From NCBI RefSeq assembly GCF_028453695.1, contig NC_135781.1, positions 7,452,779 through 7,516,778 of the forward strand: a stretch of DNA of 64,000 nucleotides, given 5' to 3'. The translations under genes and the position numbers were made by a program. Under the pieces are notes generated by a model that worked only from the letters and a program-made list of their open reading frames with translations, was not told the origin of the DNA and did not search any database. The stretch comes from Augochlora pura (Eukaryota > Arthropoda > Insecta > Hymenoptera > Halictidae). Each line of letters opens with the position of its first letter. Positions within the stretch are counted from its first letter, which is position 1. Positions 12,561 to 26,009 of the stretch are shown here, in pieces.

Positions 12561-14377
12561 CCTAAGACATCCATATTAAAAACGCACGTTTAATTTGATG
12601 TACATTTTCCAACAAAGAATAAATATTGATCTCGGATAATTATTCAAATCAATTCATTTTAGTCGAATATTTTATTGAAATATTTTATTATCTGTTTCTA
12701 AATGATTCTTCATCGCAATAATTCTTTATTCAGATAAGTTTTGATTCAACCGAATATTTATTCGATAATATTTTACCTATCGAATCTTCATCTATTATCC
12801 GTCGTTCGAATAAAATTTTCCTCAACTCTGATATGACTGTGGCAATTCGAATATTCCAATTTTAGCTTCCGAACTGATTGAATATCGCGGGATGTTCCGG
12901 AATCTATCCTGTGGTCGACGCGTTAATCGATCCGGTCAGTAGATAATTGTTAAAGGGACTGTCCAGGACGAACGACGAACAATCATCGAACGCGTCTCGG
13001 ATTTCGACCTTTCTCGCGTTCTCAACCGATCGCGAAGTAGATTGCGGCGAGTTTTCGCGCGGCTTTTCCAGTCCGACGCGAGGGTCTGGGACTGTCGTTA
13101 ATCCGGGGAGGTGTTCCCGTACGCGAAGCGGGTTCCACCTCCGCGCGCGGAGGTCGTTAACAATGCCGGGCTGCCTACCTTCGGTCCGGTCCCGCAGATA
13201 ACAGGGAGGTGGAGTACCAGTAGGTGTGGGAGGGTGTGGGTAGCGACGGTAGGTGACTAAACCGATTCTAAAGTTAGACCGTTCCGGGAGAGGAGACGAC
13301 GAGACGACGCGACGGTACCTTCGAGTCTCCTTTCGGGCAGGATATCCTTCCCGCGTGTCTCGCGGACCGTTTCCGTTTCCGTCTACCTTCCGCCCGGCCC
13401 CACGCCCTCTTCCCCGTTCCCGGAGCCGTGAATTACTGCGATCGATCCGCGGCAATTCGCTCGCGTCGCGCCCGAGAGGAGAAGTTCGACGAGAATTTCT
13501 TCGCACCTCGGATGTCATTACTTCCGATCGCTGACATCTACATATATTTCGCGGCGGGTCGTTCGTCAGAGTTTGCGCCGCTCTTAGATGGATCCGGTAT
13601 GAAGTATTCGAACTCCTTTTAACTCCTTCTGGTCGTATTAAGATTATATGTAAAATTATATGTTGGTCGGAATAATTTTTCATTGTTCGGACAGTAGTGC
13701 ATAACATGCAAGATTAAGTAGGAAACATAAGATTTGGTAGATATATGTAACAATAATATGTTAATATTTAATTTTATGTAAAAGAATAACTTAAACGCAA
13801 TAACTTATTCCAAATTAGACTAAATGACTTGAATTTTTTGGAGACGTTAAAAGGTCTATTGTACTGTGCAATAAATAAAATACTTCCTTTGATTTTGCTA
13901 TTACTTAAAAGCATTTAAAATAAAAATATCTCGATCTAAGATGTCGTCGAAAAATATTAATTTGTCTCCGAACAACATTTCATAAAGTACGTCGGAATCG
14001 AAAGTACCGAACTAACGCTACGAGATACTTGTTCCGCGAGTATCTGGTTACAGTGGCGCGGCCGGTCGCTACCGATTCCCGCAGGAGCAACAGATACTGT
14101 CGTTTCGCCTAGTCGACCTGCAGACTACCGTTGGAAATCTATTACGTTATCGCGTAGCGGAAACGAATCGGAAGAGGCGGGATTAATCGCGGCCGGTAAA
14201 CGGCCGGCAATCAGCGTCCCGGAACGAAAACCGGGGAATCGAGACCGGTCGTCGTATCGTGAGAGAATCGGCCCCTTTGTATCCCAATTGCCGGCGAGAT
14301 TACCAGGAATATAATTACCAAGTGGAGAGAACGTTTCGCGATACTGTTGCGCAGTCGAACAACCGAGGGCCACGAGC

Positions 14378-14397
14378 GAACGAACGAACGAACGAGC
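14378..14397. repeat. (CGAA)n microsatellite
   Basis: About five CGAA units, flanked by GAGCG. Confidence 0.85.
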
Positions 14398-15478
14398 GGA
14401 GGGGAACGGACGAAACGGTGATCGTTGGATTCGGGGGCAGAGGGATTTTCATCGGCACGCTGGTTCACGGTGTTTCCTAATTACTCTCGTGTCTTCGAAC
14501 CCCCGGCAACTATGCAGCCGAATTTTTCGCTGCTCCGGCTCCCGTCTAAATGAGCGGAGCAGAAGTTCGAATTCTCTCCGCTAATTAATCCTCGGCTGAC
14601 GGGGAAAAATAAAGTACAAACCTCCCGCATCGATCGCAAGGACTCTGATGAGGCTGTGAAATTGATTCTTCTGTTAACCCTTTGATTATTCGCACGTAAT
14701 TTTCACTACCCTCAATGGAATTTAATTAATTTATTAACAAAAATCAATTTCTGATTTCTTTTGGCTGTAGATTCGTTAAAAGTAAACAGAACCACAATTT
14801 AATTAATTTTTAGATTAAACTTCATTGCTGGAGAAAAGAAAAGTGAACAAATTATTGGAAACTCTTTTTCATTTTTTTGAGATCCACAAATGAGAATATT
14901 GGAAGAGTGAAATTGCAATTATATAATGAAATTGCGAATTTTTATAGAAAATAAAAATGGTCGGGCTACAGGGACAATTTGCTTCCCTTTTTTAATAGCT
15001 TCAATAAGTCGAACACAATACAACGGTATCTTAAAATTTTTTAAACGTCACACTGTTTTTTATTAGAAATGCATAAAATCCGTAATCTACGTACTTATAT
15101 CTTGTCAATTTTAATTTATTACATAAAATCCTCAAAACTTTGTAAAATTTCCGAGATTGTTAACGTGGCAGTTGAAGTGTCGATCGAGAATTGATTAACC
15201 GTCTCGATTCAACTCGTTTGTTCGGAAACACCGAAACGAAGGCTTGGGGATGGATGATGGATAACAGCAATCGCGATGCACCCAGTGGTTGCAGAGTCAA
15301 GGTGTCACTGGACAAAACGAGCCTGCATAATGCAACGGTTGCCTAGCTTCGCGAACAGCTCCGGGACCGTTTCTTTGGCGAACGAAAGGGGTCGTCGCCA
15401 GGGAAAAGTAGGCGCAAGGTCCTCTCCGATTAGATCGCGTTCAATTCAGTTCACTTAGCACAGGTTTGACCTCGATTT

Positions 15479-15501
15479 CGACGACGACGACGACGACGAC
15501 G
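15479..15501. repeat. (CGA)n microsatellite
   Basis: Seven or more CGA/GAC repeats, followed by a G-rich tract. CpG in each unit. A second CGACGACGACG-rich stretch is near 15760-15815. Confidence 0.9.
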
Positions 15502-17524
15502 GAGGGGGCGGGGGCAGGGGCGCACGGACGCCCTCGGGCTTTTAATTCGCGCAGGATGTGACACTCTCGCCGGGTCCCTTCCCCTTTCGGCCGGGACACC
15601 GTTAAACGGGAACCATTTAGCATCGAGGGCATCTCCAGACCCCCGGTGTCCGCGCCGTCAGCATTTTTTTCCTCCGTCGTGGCCACCTACGCTCCATATC
15701 CGACGACGATATTATATTTAGAGAACGCCGGGAGAAATCGAGCCCCGACACCGTCGACCGACGACCGACGACGACGTCGATGCCGTGCGGTCGACGTCAA
15801 CGTCGCAGACGACGAAAATGAATCGTTTCCTTCGAGTAATTGTGTACGGCGGGGGTGACGGCGGAGACTAGCGGCCGCTGATAGGGCGACGATTGCCAGC
15901 TATCGATCGCCGTATCGCCGCGAACCCGGCCGGCTGACTTAATTAAGACGTTAATGGAGACAGCCCGAAGAATCAAAGCGAATTTCACGCCTCCCTCTCG
16001 AATCCGTCGACGGAGCCATTAATTTGGCGGAGCAGAGGGCGACGAGGACCGACGTCCGCGTTCCCTTGGGACCCTCGCGCTCTACGGCCGACCGTACGCG
16101 CCGATCCGACGCTATATTTGACGTTTGATCGATTGATCGCGAGCCTAGACTCCCACGCGCCTCTGCGAACTCTTCAATTTTCTTCGACCAGTGGCTGTCA
16201 TCTTTTCGCGTTTCTGAAAACTATGAACGAAACCGAGCGTTTCAGTCCGGCCCGTCTAAAGGAAGACTCGTCGGTACATACAACAATTCCGGTATTTTTA
16301 TTATATAACGTATGTATTGATAAAAACGTTCGAATTAATAACTTGACTAAAGCTGCTGTTATATAAAACTGTCTTGTAGTGGACAGCCTCTATAAAAGAT
16401 AGGGGTTGTCACGTAACTGTTGTACCGACAAACAGTCGCCAATAGAAATCTGATCGCCGAACAACCGACTTGTTATTGATATTAGAATATCTGTTATATA
16501 ATTATGATTACATATATAATCCAGTATTGCGACTTTGTAAATATAAAATAATTGATAATTACCATGAAAACGAATCGTAGAAATAACTTTGATCTCGAAT
16601 AGATTTTATTCGACTCGATTGATTTTTCTTCGAAACGATACCGTTAAGTTGCGGGTTTAGTGTAAGGTTGGTCAAGAACGTCCAAGGGTCGTGGAAAATC
16701 TTTGTCCTTGGGTAGCGACCGTCTGATATCCGGTTGCGTTCGTTAGACCCGGAAATACGAGTCGGATTCTCGCAACCGTACGGTTCAGGGATCGGAACAG
16801 GGGGTCCGCTGGGTGGGTGGTTTCCGTAGTGGCATATCGGGTGAATGCGCTCTCGGTTTCGTAATAACGCGACATTAACGCGGTCGCGGTGAATGCGCCC
16901 GGAGAAACCCGTCGCTGGAGAGAGAGAATGGAGCTTTCATCGATCTCGATACACGCCGCTGGAAACTCGTAAACAACCGGGAAGCTCGCATCAAGATGGG
17001 CGAGGCGTTGCGCTCACGGTTGCCCGACGCTGCACCCTATCAACGATTTACGTCCGATTCCCCTCGGGAGAAACGGAGCGAGGAAAGAGAAAGAGAGCAA
17101 GACGGAGGAGCACACAGAGAAAGGGTGGAACAAGGGGAAAAGTAAGTTCACGTCGACTCGAGCCGACATACGCGCGCCGTTCGAGTGCTCGCCGAGCTTT
17201 CGGAAGCTGAACTCCGCGCACGTTCAGCCCCAGCTTGCCGGCCTTCGTGCTTCATTCTGAATCGACCTCGACGACGGTCGCACGGAGGCTGGCGAATCGG
17301 GAACAAGCCGGTTCCGAGAGATGCTATTGTCGCTATTGGCGGCTTCAATGGGATAAATGACCCCGCCTCCCGTAATGAAGATCATCGGGCCTTCGGCTTA
17401 CACGAACTCGCCGACGACGCTCCGTCGATTTTCGATCTTCGCTGTCCTACGATCTTCAATCATCCGAACAAAATTGTCTGTACATTGGCTTCGTAGCGAA
17501 CATCCGCTATTTATTTAATATTTA

Positions 17525-17759
17525 TTAACCCTTTGCAAATCAATTTTTCTGCTTACAGTATTTCCATAAACATAGTATTTTCTCAATTTCGAAAATTCTA
17601 TCCATGCACGCTAAATTAAGTCTCTTGTCTCATATAACAATTACACATTCAACAATTCTTTAAATCTGATCTTCATCGGTGTCTATAAAAATAATTCCGT
17701 AACGCGTTACAACAACTCCAATGGCGTCGTAGGGTCGCCACTCGAGCGCAAAGGGTTAA
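17525..17759 (+). mobile_element. piggyBac-like MITE, family B (227 bp)
   Basis: TTAA at 17525-17528 and 17756-17759. The left end is CCCTTTGCAAATC; the inverted right end is CCCTTTGCGCTCGAGTGGCGACC. The perfect terminal repeat is 8 bp. Interior AT-rich, no coding potential. Confidence 0.75.
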
Positions 17760-18083
17760 TTATTAGTATTGTTTCTACTTTTCAGAAATACTTCTATATC
17801 TTAGTCTGAATCATTTACCTTTGCGATGAAAAACTTGTTTAATTTTTTATCTTCAAAAGCTGATTTATTCACGAAGTAGACGCTTTACAGAAAATATAAA
17901 ATCATTGAACGTTAATGGGGACAGCCTGAAAAATCGAAACGAACAGTTGGAATGTTTAAATTAAATTTACTAGAAGCGATACAAATTTTATGAAACGAGA
18001 ATTGTAAATTTTGAAAGTAGCGAAGGGAGGGACCCGAGTAAAAAGGATGAGTTATATATCCAGATCGGTAAAAAAAACTAAAT

Positions 18084-18306
18084 GACACGTGCTTTTTTAT
18101 TCGACAGTAATTCGTTTTAAAGGGGTGAAACCCACCCCCAAAAGTTCAGCTTGCGACGAGAGTAATTGGAAGTTAGACACACATTGAAATTCAAGAGAGT
18201 TCCGTATTTCCACGAGAAATTCCAATTATTCTCTTCGCACCCTCAACTTTTGGGGGCAGATTTCACCCCTTTGAACGAATCGTTGCCGATAAAAAAAACG
18301 CGTGTC
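18084..18306. mobile_element. Long inverted-repeat (foldback) element
   Basis: Arms 18084-18172 and 18219-18306 are near-complementary: AAAGGGGTGAAACCCACCCC with CAAAAGTTCAG on the left against TTTTGGGGGCAGATTTC and ACCCCTTTGAACGAAT on the right. The arms are about 88 nt with a loop of about 46 nt. Weaker pairing may continue outward (GGGACCCGAG near 18028, GGGTGCCTCG near 18350). Transcribed, it would fold into a long hairpin. Confidence 0.7.
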
Positions 18307-18369
18307 CCTTACTTTTTAAAATGCTGTTATTATAGTATATATTATAAAGGGTGCCTCGTTTAAAGCTTT

Positions 18370-21300
18370 GCACTCAATTATCTCCTAATCTATATAGTTC
18401 GTTGCAAGAAATGGTTCAAATGAAACTTATCCTGTTTCGTGGATGATATCTAACAATGGTCATAAATTTTTCTTAGGTAATAATGCTTCCTTGATTTGAG
18501 GATAATCCAAGCCTTTTTTAACGAAACTGTATAACTTTAATGGAAGCTGATTTCATTTTAATACAAATTCATTCACTTGAATACTTTGGTCTTTGAAGAT
18601 CGTCCAAAAACATTTAACGCTCTTTAAATTTTCGTTGAACGTGTCAAAAATTTGTCTCCATCGCCATCATTTCGTATATAAACATAACGAAAACTTACAC
18701 TAAGAAGGGCAAAGCTAAATTTAGAAAATAATGCAGTAGCGAACAATGAAACAGGAATTGCCGACCGTAAACTTCGCGTGAAATATCGAGCATCCAATTT
18801 CGGAAGCAGACCTCCTCGAGAGGAATCTAGCGCGAGCAGTATCAAACGCAGACAACTGGCACAGCGGAGAGACGGAACAGGACGGACCTCGGGTTCGTTG
18901 AGTTAAAGTCCCGCGAACTGGACATCTTTGTCCTCGGGCGGGAGTCCAAGAGGCGTTACGAGCGCGTCGCGTCGTAACTCAGCAGCAAAGAGGGGAAGAG
19001 AATATTCTAGCACGGTTTACCTGGTCCCGCTGGATAAAACGCATAAATATGCAAATAACGGCTCGCGTCCCATTTACCGGAGCCACCGCCGCCTAGCAGG
19101 AGTGGATTTCATTTAGCCCTGCTCTACAGCTACGGCGAATAATCGCATCCCTATGGCGTTCCGCGGTATATAGCCGCGTCACTTTCTTCCTTCCCATCCA
19201 TCAAACTTTCTCGTCCATTATTATAAATTCATTGGCCCGTTGCGACGAGTCGCCGGCTCGGTCTCGACGACGCGGTGGAACGAGATCAGCGAGAACTCAC
19301 CCTTAAACGTAGTTGTAATACCGTTCCTGAAAGATCGATCGCCCGACAAGCACGATCTATCGATCCGCAACACTCTGTTTAAAAGGTTGAAAGTCGTTTT
19401 CATTTCTACCAAAAATTTATTACTTTTTCCTTCTACATTTTTCTCTACTGTTTACTATTTGCGGGAAAAACGCTGGCTAGCGTTGCCGCGAACGCCGCGC
19501 GTAATGGAGAAGTTATAGAGCAGGCAAACAAAGTGGGATGCGCACTGGGCGAATCGAATTGTTGACTTTGAACGATCGGTGCTCGAAAACGACTGCCCTA
19601 AATGCGAACGCCGTTTCGAACGTTCTTTAGACACTATCAAATTATAATTTCAAACTGCGAAGCTCGAAGACTCCTTACATTGGATTGTAATTCTAATGGT
19701 TAAACTATCCGATCCGCGAACTATTGTTTTAGTCCGAGGTTGTCAAAAGTACTATGGGGTAAGCTAACATTATCGGCGAGATTGAAAAGGACGCGAACGA
19801 ATTCCCCGCAATGAGCGACATCGCGAGGGTGAAGCATGATCGCGGTAATGCGCGTCAATTTGTCGCCAGCTTCGGCTCCAATATGTCAGGGATTTCAGAC
19901 AGAGCCCACCGGTGGCCGGGGACGCGGGCAGAAAGTTATGTCAAGGGGTCGAGGTGACATATTCGCGGAAGAACTCGAGCCGATCGAACCGTCGGATAAA
20001 AACAAGTCGGGGAAAGCGATCCGTGGCTCCGGTTTATGAAAAGTTGGGGACCGTTTTCGGGGGACGGGCGCGAGGGGTGCCGTTGGTTCGACGATTCGCG
20101 AAGAGTCCCGAGGTCCTCACCGCGAGGAAACAAACGGTGAACTCTCGTTATCCGGAACGCAGCCACGCGCTTCGAGGAACGATGCTTCTGATTTCGAAAA
20201 GGGGCGGGGACGAGTGGCCGAGGGGAGAGGGCGCGACGCGAACCCTCCCGCGCCCTCGAGAAGGGCGCGACACGCGCCACCGCGAGTCCTTTTGTCGAGG
20301 GCCGAGGGCTTCGACTCTTTCGGCCCGGGGGCGGCTCACCCTTCAACCACCAAACGAATCGTACATATAAATACAAGACCGACACCGGGCGATCCTGATG
20401 CCACTGGGATAGGGTGGGTCCGCGCGGGGAAATAAATCGACGGTTTGCGAGGAAGTTTTATGGGTTTACATTATGGAAAGAAATTTATGTATTACTTTTA
20501 ACATGTGGGTAGGATGTCCTTATTTATACGTTACTTAATTTCAATATCTGCTTATGTAATAAAGTTTCACTGCGTGAAAAAGAAATTGTTAGTAAATGGT
20601 CCAGCTAGAAAATTATTTTTATATAATTCAAAACTAGTATATGGAATTACTGTTGGAACTTTGCGAAACTAGAGAATATTTTAGTTTCGCTTGAAAGGTA
20701 AGAAGCACATAATGTACAAAATATTTTTAAATATTCTGAAAAATTGAAGGTTAGTAGGCAAGACATTTTAATGATAAGAGAATCAAAACAGAAACCATTT
20801 ATCTCTTAATTCGTAAATGAAGAGTCATTAGAAATCGGCATAAAAGAACAGTTACAATACAAATTGAATACTTTTCTATGCTTCTTAATTGGATATCATT
20901 AAAACGATAAAATAGTTTATGGTTTCCGTACATGGAAGAACTTTCATGTCACCGAACTTCCATTATCAATGCAGTGATGTCTACTTACATACAAATGATT
21001 GTTTCCACACATGCCCCTCAGGACTTTAGGTCGACAAATTTGTACCTTTTTACGTAATGTATATACAGGTGTCGGATCTCGTAATTGTGGGTGTCGCGCA
21101 ACTAACCCTTTGCCAGCGAGCATGAGTTTTCGCCGTCTCTCGAGTAGGTAGAACGATGTCACTGAAATCGACAAAGGACAAAGGTCGATATTGGAATTTC
21201 GAATAGCGGAGACAGAATCGCGACCCTTGCGAAAAGGTCAAGCGTATCGAGACCGCATCGACGAGATGAAAAAAAAATGGAGGTGCCGATCGATCCGGGT

Positions 21301-21599
21301 TCTGGAGTGATCGACGTCCCATCGTCCGGCAATCGGCGGACCGTTGGCAGCGCGGTGATTTTTTCGTCCTCGAGTACAGCGGGCTCATTAGTCTCCGCGA
21401 CGTGACGGCGATCCGCGGCGTAATAACTTTTAAGGTAACGCGCGATCCTGATCGATCTCTCGGCCATAGAAGGCGATCATCGATTCCCGGGAAAAGATGA
21501 AATCGCCTTTCGCGATCACAATCGAGAGGCTCCCGTCGAATCGATGTGCCTCGAAGGTCGGCCGCCGGTGCCGCACACGAGACATAGAGGGAACGAGAT

Positions 21600-21648
<49 letters not shown>

Positions 21649-24600
21649 TGTGGCGTCGCGCTGCGAATGTTCTGCGTTTCGGTAAACATCCTCGAGGACG
21701 TCGTTTAACATCCCCTTGCCCGTCGGCAAGAAATCACAGGACTCGCGATGAAGAAGCGCGGGACAAGAGTTCGCTCTCGCGTGGAATCTGCTTGCGAGAA
21801 AATTGCCACGTTACCGTGGCCGGAAGACTGAACGTCGGCAAACAAACTAGCGCAAATATTTACACGCTACCGAGAACCGACCGGTGGCCGGGAACATCTC
21901 GAGGACTCCGTGCGTCGGATCAATCATACATTAAAAGGAAATTGGCCGGAGCCATTACGCGGAGCCGCGCGGGAAATGCACCAATGATAATAAATCTCCG
22001 CTTCGCGTCCGCGTCGCGCGACCGGCTCGGAAATCGTTCGTTTTGCACGAACGTCCGCATATAAATAAAGGAGATCCCGAAGAAGAACAAGCTCGGAGAC
22101 GTGACGAGGAGGGCGCGAACAGGAGGACATCAACGTTTCCGGTCGGATTATTCCTCAGGGTGAAAGGGTCGATCGGCGGGAAGGGTGTTTCCATTGTGCT
22201 CCCTAACCGCGGCCAGCCACTCCGCGAACGAGCTAATTAGGTCAGCCGGCTTTTAATTAATGCGAAAACCGGGCGGGGCGCGATCGAAACTCGTCTACCG
22301 CGGCCCTAACATATTTTCGAGGAGTTCCAAGTGCTCGAACTCGAAAAACGACATGGGAGCTCGCGCGTTTCCACTTTCACTGGCCAGGGGCTAACGGGTC
22401 GGGTGGCTGATTGACGTTTCGGCCGGGGGGATCGGATTACTCATCATTTTAGGCGGTACCCATTAAATATGTATACTTATCACTAGATTTTAGACATTTA
22501 CAAGAAATATATGTAGGTAAAATAGGAAATAGTGGAAAGACTATAATAAGGCTTTAAAAATAATGCTGCAACTGAGATATTCAATTTTTATTTCGTATAA
22601 AGATCCGTTACGCTTTCTTCTAGAAATTAAAAAATATAAATTTCATTCCAAGGAAGTTATTAACGATGAAAAGTTTTATTTGTAGAGAAATAAAGAGGGT
22701 AGCAAATTACCCCACGCATTCTTTAAAAGCTTCGTTGGTTCGACCCTCTTCGTTGTTAAGAATTTCTTACGAGAAGAGGAAAGTTAATATTGATTCTTCT
22801 CCGTCGTTTCAATTCAACGATTGAACATTGGCAACAAAGAATCACGACCTTGTTTCGCTGCAAAAGAAGGCAACGTTCACGTTTGATGAACTCCGTTCGA
22901 AACGTTCGTGACTAGCCTGACACGGTATTATAGTGCACGAGGTTAACGAAGTCGTTGTAATTAATTTCCACGGTTGTTCATCGACGAACAGCGGGGCTGC
23001 GCATCGACGCGCAATATTTTACGGCGACGAGAAACATTTTGTTTACAAGGATTATCACTAGCGGCGATGTATCCTCGGCACGGTGCACGAAGGCGGAGAG
23101 ACGGAGGATGATCCTGTGCCGAGTCCCGGCGTACCCGTGTTACGCGCAGAGAAAGAAGATCGCGTACATTGGTGACCGGTCCGCCGAATCGAGGATCATC
23201 ACTCATTAACCGACCGGTCGGTTGTTCACTCATAAATCTTCCATCCGGTCTGCCAGCGGGCCCGTGGTCCCCCCCAGACGTTGCAACTCCGCTAATCGTT
23301 TTTCGACGAAGGTACCGAAACAAAGCGGAACGCGCGCGAGGACGTGGAAACGGCGGAGCTACCGGTACCAGCGAATCGATAATCAATAGCCGGCTAGAAT
23401 GTAGTTGAAATTGATATTTATTACCGGCATAGTGGACCGACGGGCGTGTCGGTTTCATTACATCTGCCATCGAATCGGAGAGATACAAATATTTGTGGAC
23501 AGTGCGCGATAGCGGATCGATCGGGCCGATTCTAGGCGAAAGTTGAATGGAGAGGAGAGATCGAGCAAGAAGAGGGGGGTGGGTGGAGGGAGGCGGTGTA
23601 TTCAAAGCTATCTCGTCGATTCGCCGCGGTTAAGGAATACGCTGCCAACACAAAGGGGCAGCGAGCGACCGAATCGGTCGGTTGCGTCTACCGGTTGCGT
23701 CTCGGGCCGATACTGGATCCAATGGAAAAGGATCTCCGGCGATCTCCGATGATCTCCGCGGGACGTTCTCGCGAGCGGTGCATTAATTCGACACCCCGGA
23801 GGGCTCCGGCGCGTCCTGCTGGTGCACCAGTTGTCGTTGCATCCCCCGGGCCTTTGGAGCTCCTTTATTACTCGTCTCGTTAACCGAAAGTTATTCCCCG
23901 GATGTCGGAAGTGGAGGGGAGGTACGTACCGCCCACATGGGGGTTTCGACTCTTCGTAATTGTTTGATTAATTTCTGCTGTGGTTGCTTCATACTCCATC
24001 TACGTGGACTTGGATGTTATTTGATATCTGATATTAATTCGTTTACGGAGCTAAGTCCCTTTGGGTAATAAAGAAGAAATCGCAAGTTATCAGCTTGAAA
24101 CACTCTTCGGTATAAAATAAATCAAACTGTTTTCAGAACATGTTAATATTTCGAAAAATTCTTTATACACTGTTATTGTCGCTATATAATGATGAGTGAT
24201 TCTCTTATTGCGAAATAGTACGGTAATTGATATTAAAATATGATATTACCCTACCATGTCATATTACATATTATATGGTATAGTAACAGCGAATGAGTTA
24301 CGAGCCACTCTCTATAAATTCTGGTGTCTGGAAATTAAATAAAAGGGATATGAGTAATAAACCAGAAGGAAATTAATATCTTCTAAATTGTTATTGGATA
24401 CTGGAATCCAAATGTTCTGACATAGTAAGAGCATTATGTAGTGATTGTTTAACAATCTTGGGTACCGTAATCTCTAGTTTAACGAAAACGTCAGAACCCA
24501 GTTGAAATTGCACAAAAACTACCCCTTGAATCTTCATTTAGAACTGACATACGACCGTACTAGCAAAATAGTAAGAGCGGAGAATCACAGTGGTCCCCGG

Positions 24601-25100
24601 ATCAGGATTCCAGGTGCACGTAAAGTCTATCTCAGCTATAAAGGTGGCAGTCTACCGTCTTATCTAACAGACCCATAACGCCCAGATACCGCAAGGAACG
24701 GAGGCTCGGAGGCTGCCTCGTCGAACCGGCGCCTAATCGGCCCACCAACTAGAAAAAATGTTTTCGCGTCCGCTCGATACGGTTCGATCGGTCCGACGGC
24801 GTAGGCAGTAGGCTACCACGGGTCCATAAATACTCGGAGAAATGAATAGATTCAGGGTGCTTGTGGATGCCGGTCGCGAGGGCATCATTCCCATCGCTAG
24901 GAAACAGAGGAGCGAGGGTGGTGACCCACCCTCCTCCGGGGCGAAAAAGGGATAGACGGGATGGTTGAAAGCGAAACAGAGAGAGGATCGGGCGAGGAGA
25001 GGACGGGAGGAGCAAAGGGCGGTTGGCACACTCGGTCGATCTCTCGTGGTTGCCAAGCGACGAACATCCACCACCAGGCTCTCCGGCGACTACCTACCCC
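18370..25100. other. Non-coding DNA, GC-rich/AT-rich mosaic
   Basis: AT-rich 18370-18720, 20440-20950, 22450-22720 and 23950-24560 separate CpG-rich blocks. A MITE-type word CTAACCCTTTGCC is at 21103. No recognisable exon; the 214-codon frame at 22961-23605 (minus) has no domain I recognise. Confidence 0.55.
21606..21645. repeat. (AG)20 microsatellite
   Basis: Forty bases of perfect AG, the longest pure dinucleotide run in the window. Confidence 0.95.
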
Positions 25101-25104
25101 TGGG

Positions 25105-25180
25105 TCGGCATTGGCGTTGGCGTTGGCGTCGGCGGCGTCGGCGGCGTTGGCGGCGTTGGCGGCGTCGGCGGCGGCAGCGG
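25105..25180. repeat. GGCGTT/GGCGTC/GGC repeat
   Basis: Imperfect GGCGTT, GGCGTC and GGCGGC hexamer/triplet repeat over about 75 bp, at the upstream edge of the candidate promoter/5'UTR block. Confidence 0.85.
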
Positions 25181-25199
25181 CACATCCTGAAAGCCGAAC

Positions 25200-25704
25200 C
25201 GAACCGGCGGCTGCTGGCTAAGCTGGCGCCACCTGGCTCGCCGGAATACACAGCCGGCCACCCCCGCGGTCCCCGCCCGCACCGTGACAGTCGCGCGATG
25301 CACTCCACGCTGGCTGGGTCTCGCTTCGGAGCCGCCGGTCCTCCCTTTCGCGCCGCCGATGCGCTTTTCGCCAGCGAAACGCCTCGCCTGTTCGCCGCGA
25401 AACAGCCGCGCAGAGACCGTCGGTCGGTCGCCGCACCCGATCGACCGTCATCCTCGTCAGCATCGTCTTCGACAGCGGGGCAGTGATCAGCATCCTCACC
25501 GGGACCGACACAGCACCACCGCTGCCGTCACCGCTGCTTCCTCCACCTCTGCCACGTCCTCCTCCTCCTGCTCCTGTTCCTCCTGCCCCTGCCGCTCGCA
25601 GCGGGACACCGCCGGGAGGAGAGGACCGAGCGGTCGCCATCTTGCGTCTAGTGCGTCTTCCTAGACCAGACTTTTCCGACTCGCGAAATCAAGGAGGACC
25701 GCAG

Positions 25705-25738
<34 letters not shown>

Positions 25739-26001
25739 ACTGTCTCTCCGACAGCGGGCAGTACTCTGTCCTCTCGGGGAGAACAGCCCCGGCACGACGT
25801 TATGGGGGTGCGCGACTTCTCCAGCTCCTTCTCGTGCTCCTCCTCGGCTGCTCCCGGCTGGACGGCCTCCTCCGCTGCTCCTGCTCGCATGCTGCGATAA
25901 GGGAGAGACCCGCTGCCCGCCCGAGGGGCTCCGATTCCTCGACGCTGATCTCGCTCCCGCCTCACTCTCGCTCCCGCAGCCCAGGGGTCGTTGAACGTGG
26001 G
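25200..26001 (+). promoter_or_regulatory. Candidate CpG-rich promoter and non-coding first exon ending in a GTAAGT donor
   Basis: CpG-dense block with a (TC)n run at 25705-25738, several Inr-like CAGT words (25483, 25763) and a splice donor GTGGG|GTAAGTG at 26002. It could be a 5'UTR exon joined to the Shank acceptor at 46417, about 20 kb downstream. This rests on composition and one donor only. Long frames on both strands here overlap each other and resemble no family I know. Confidence 0.25.
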
Positions 26002-26009
26002 GTAAGTGT

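Larger units (their letters stand above)
8726..17524. other. Non-coding DNA, GC-rich/AT-rich mosaic
   Basis: GC-rich blocks at 8800-9880, 10430-11090, 12900-13580, 14040-14640, 15190-16290 and 16660-17500; AT-rich between them (notably 12220-12880, 13620-13990, 14680-15170). A TTAA-CCCTTTG MITE-type end is at 14674. Long frames at 12904-13707 (minus) and 9220-9720 (minus) are low-complexity Arg-rich. Confidence 0.55.

Noticed and set aside
12904..13707. 267-codon minus-strand frame
   Set aside because: Arg-rich low-complexity translation typical of CpG-rich non-coding DNA.
22961..23605. 214-codon minus-strand frame
   Set aside because: No domain recognised and composition matches the surrounding GC-rich block.
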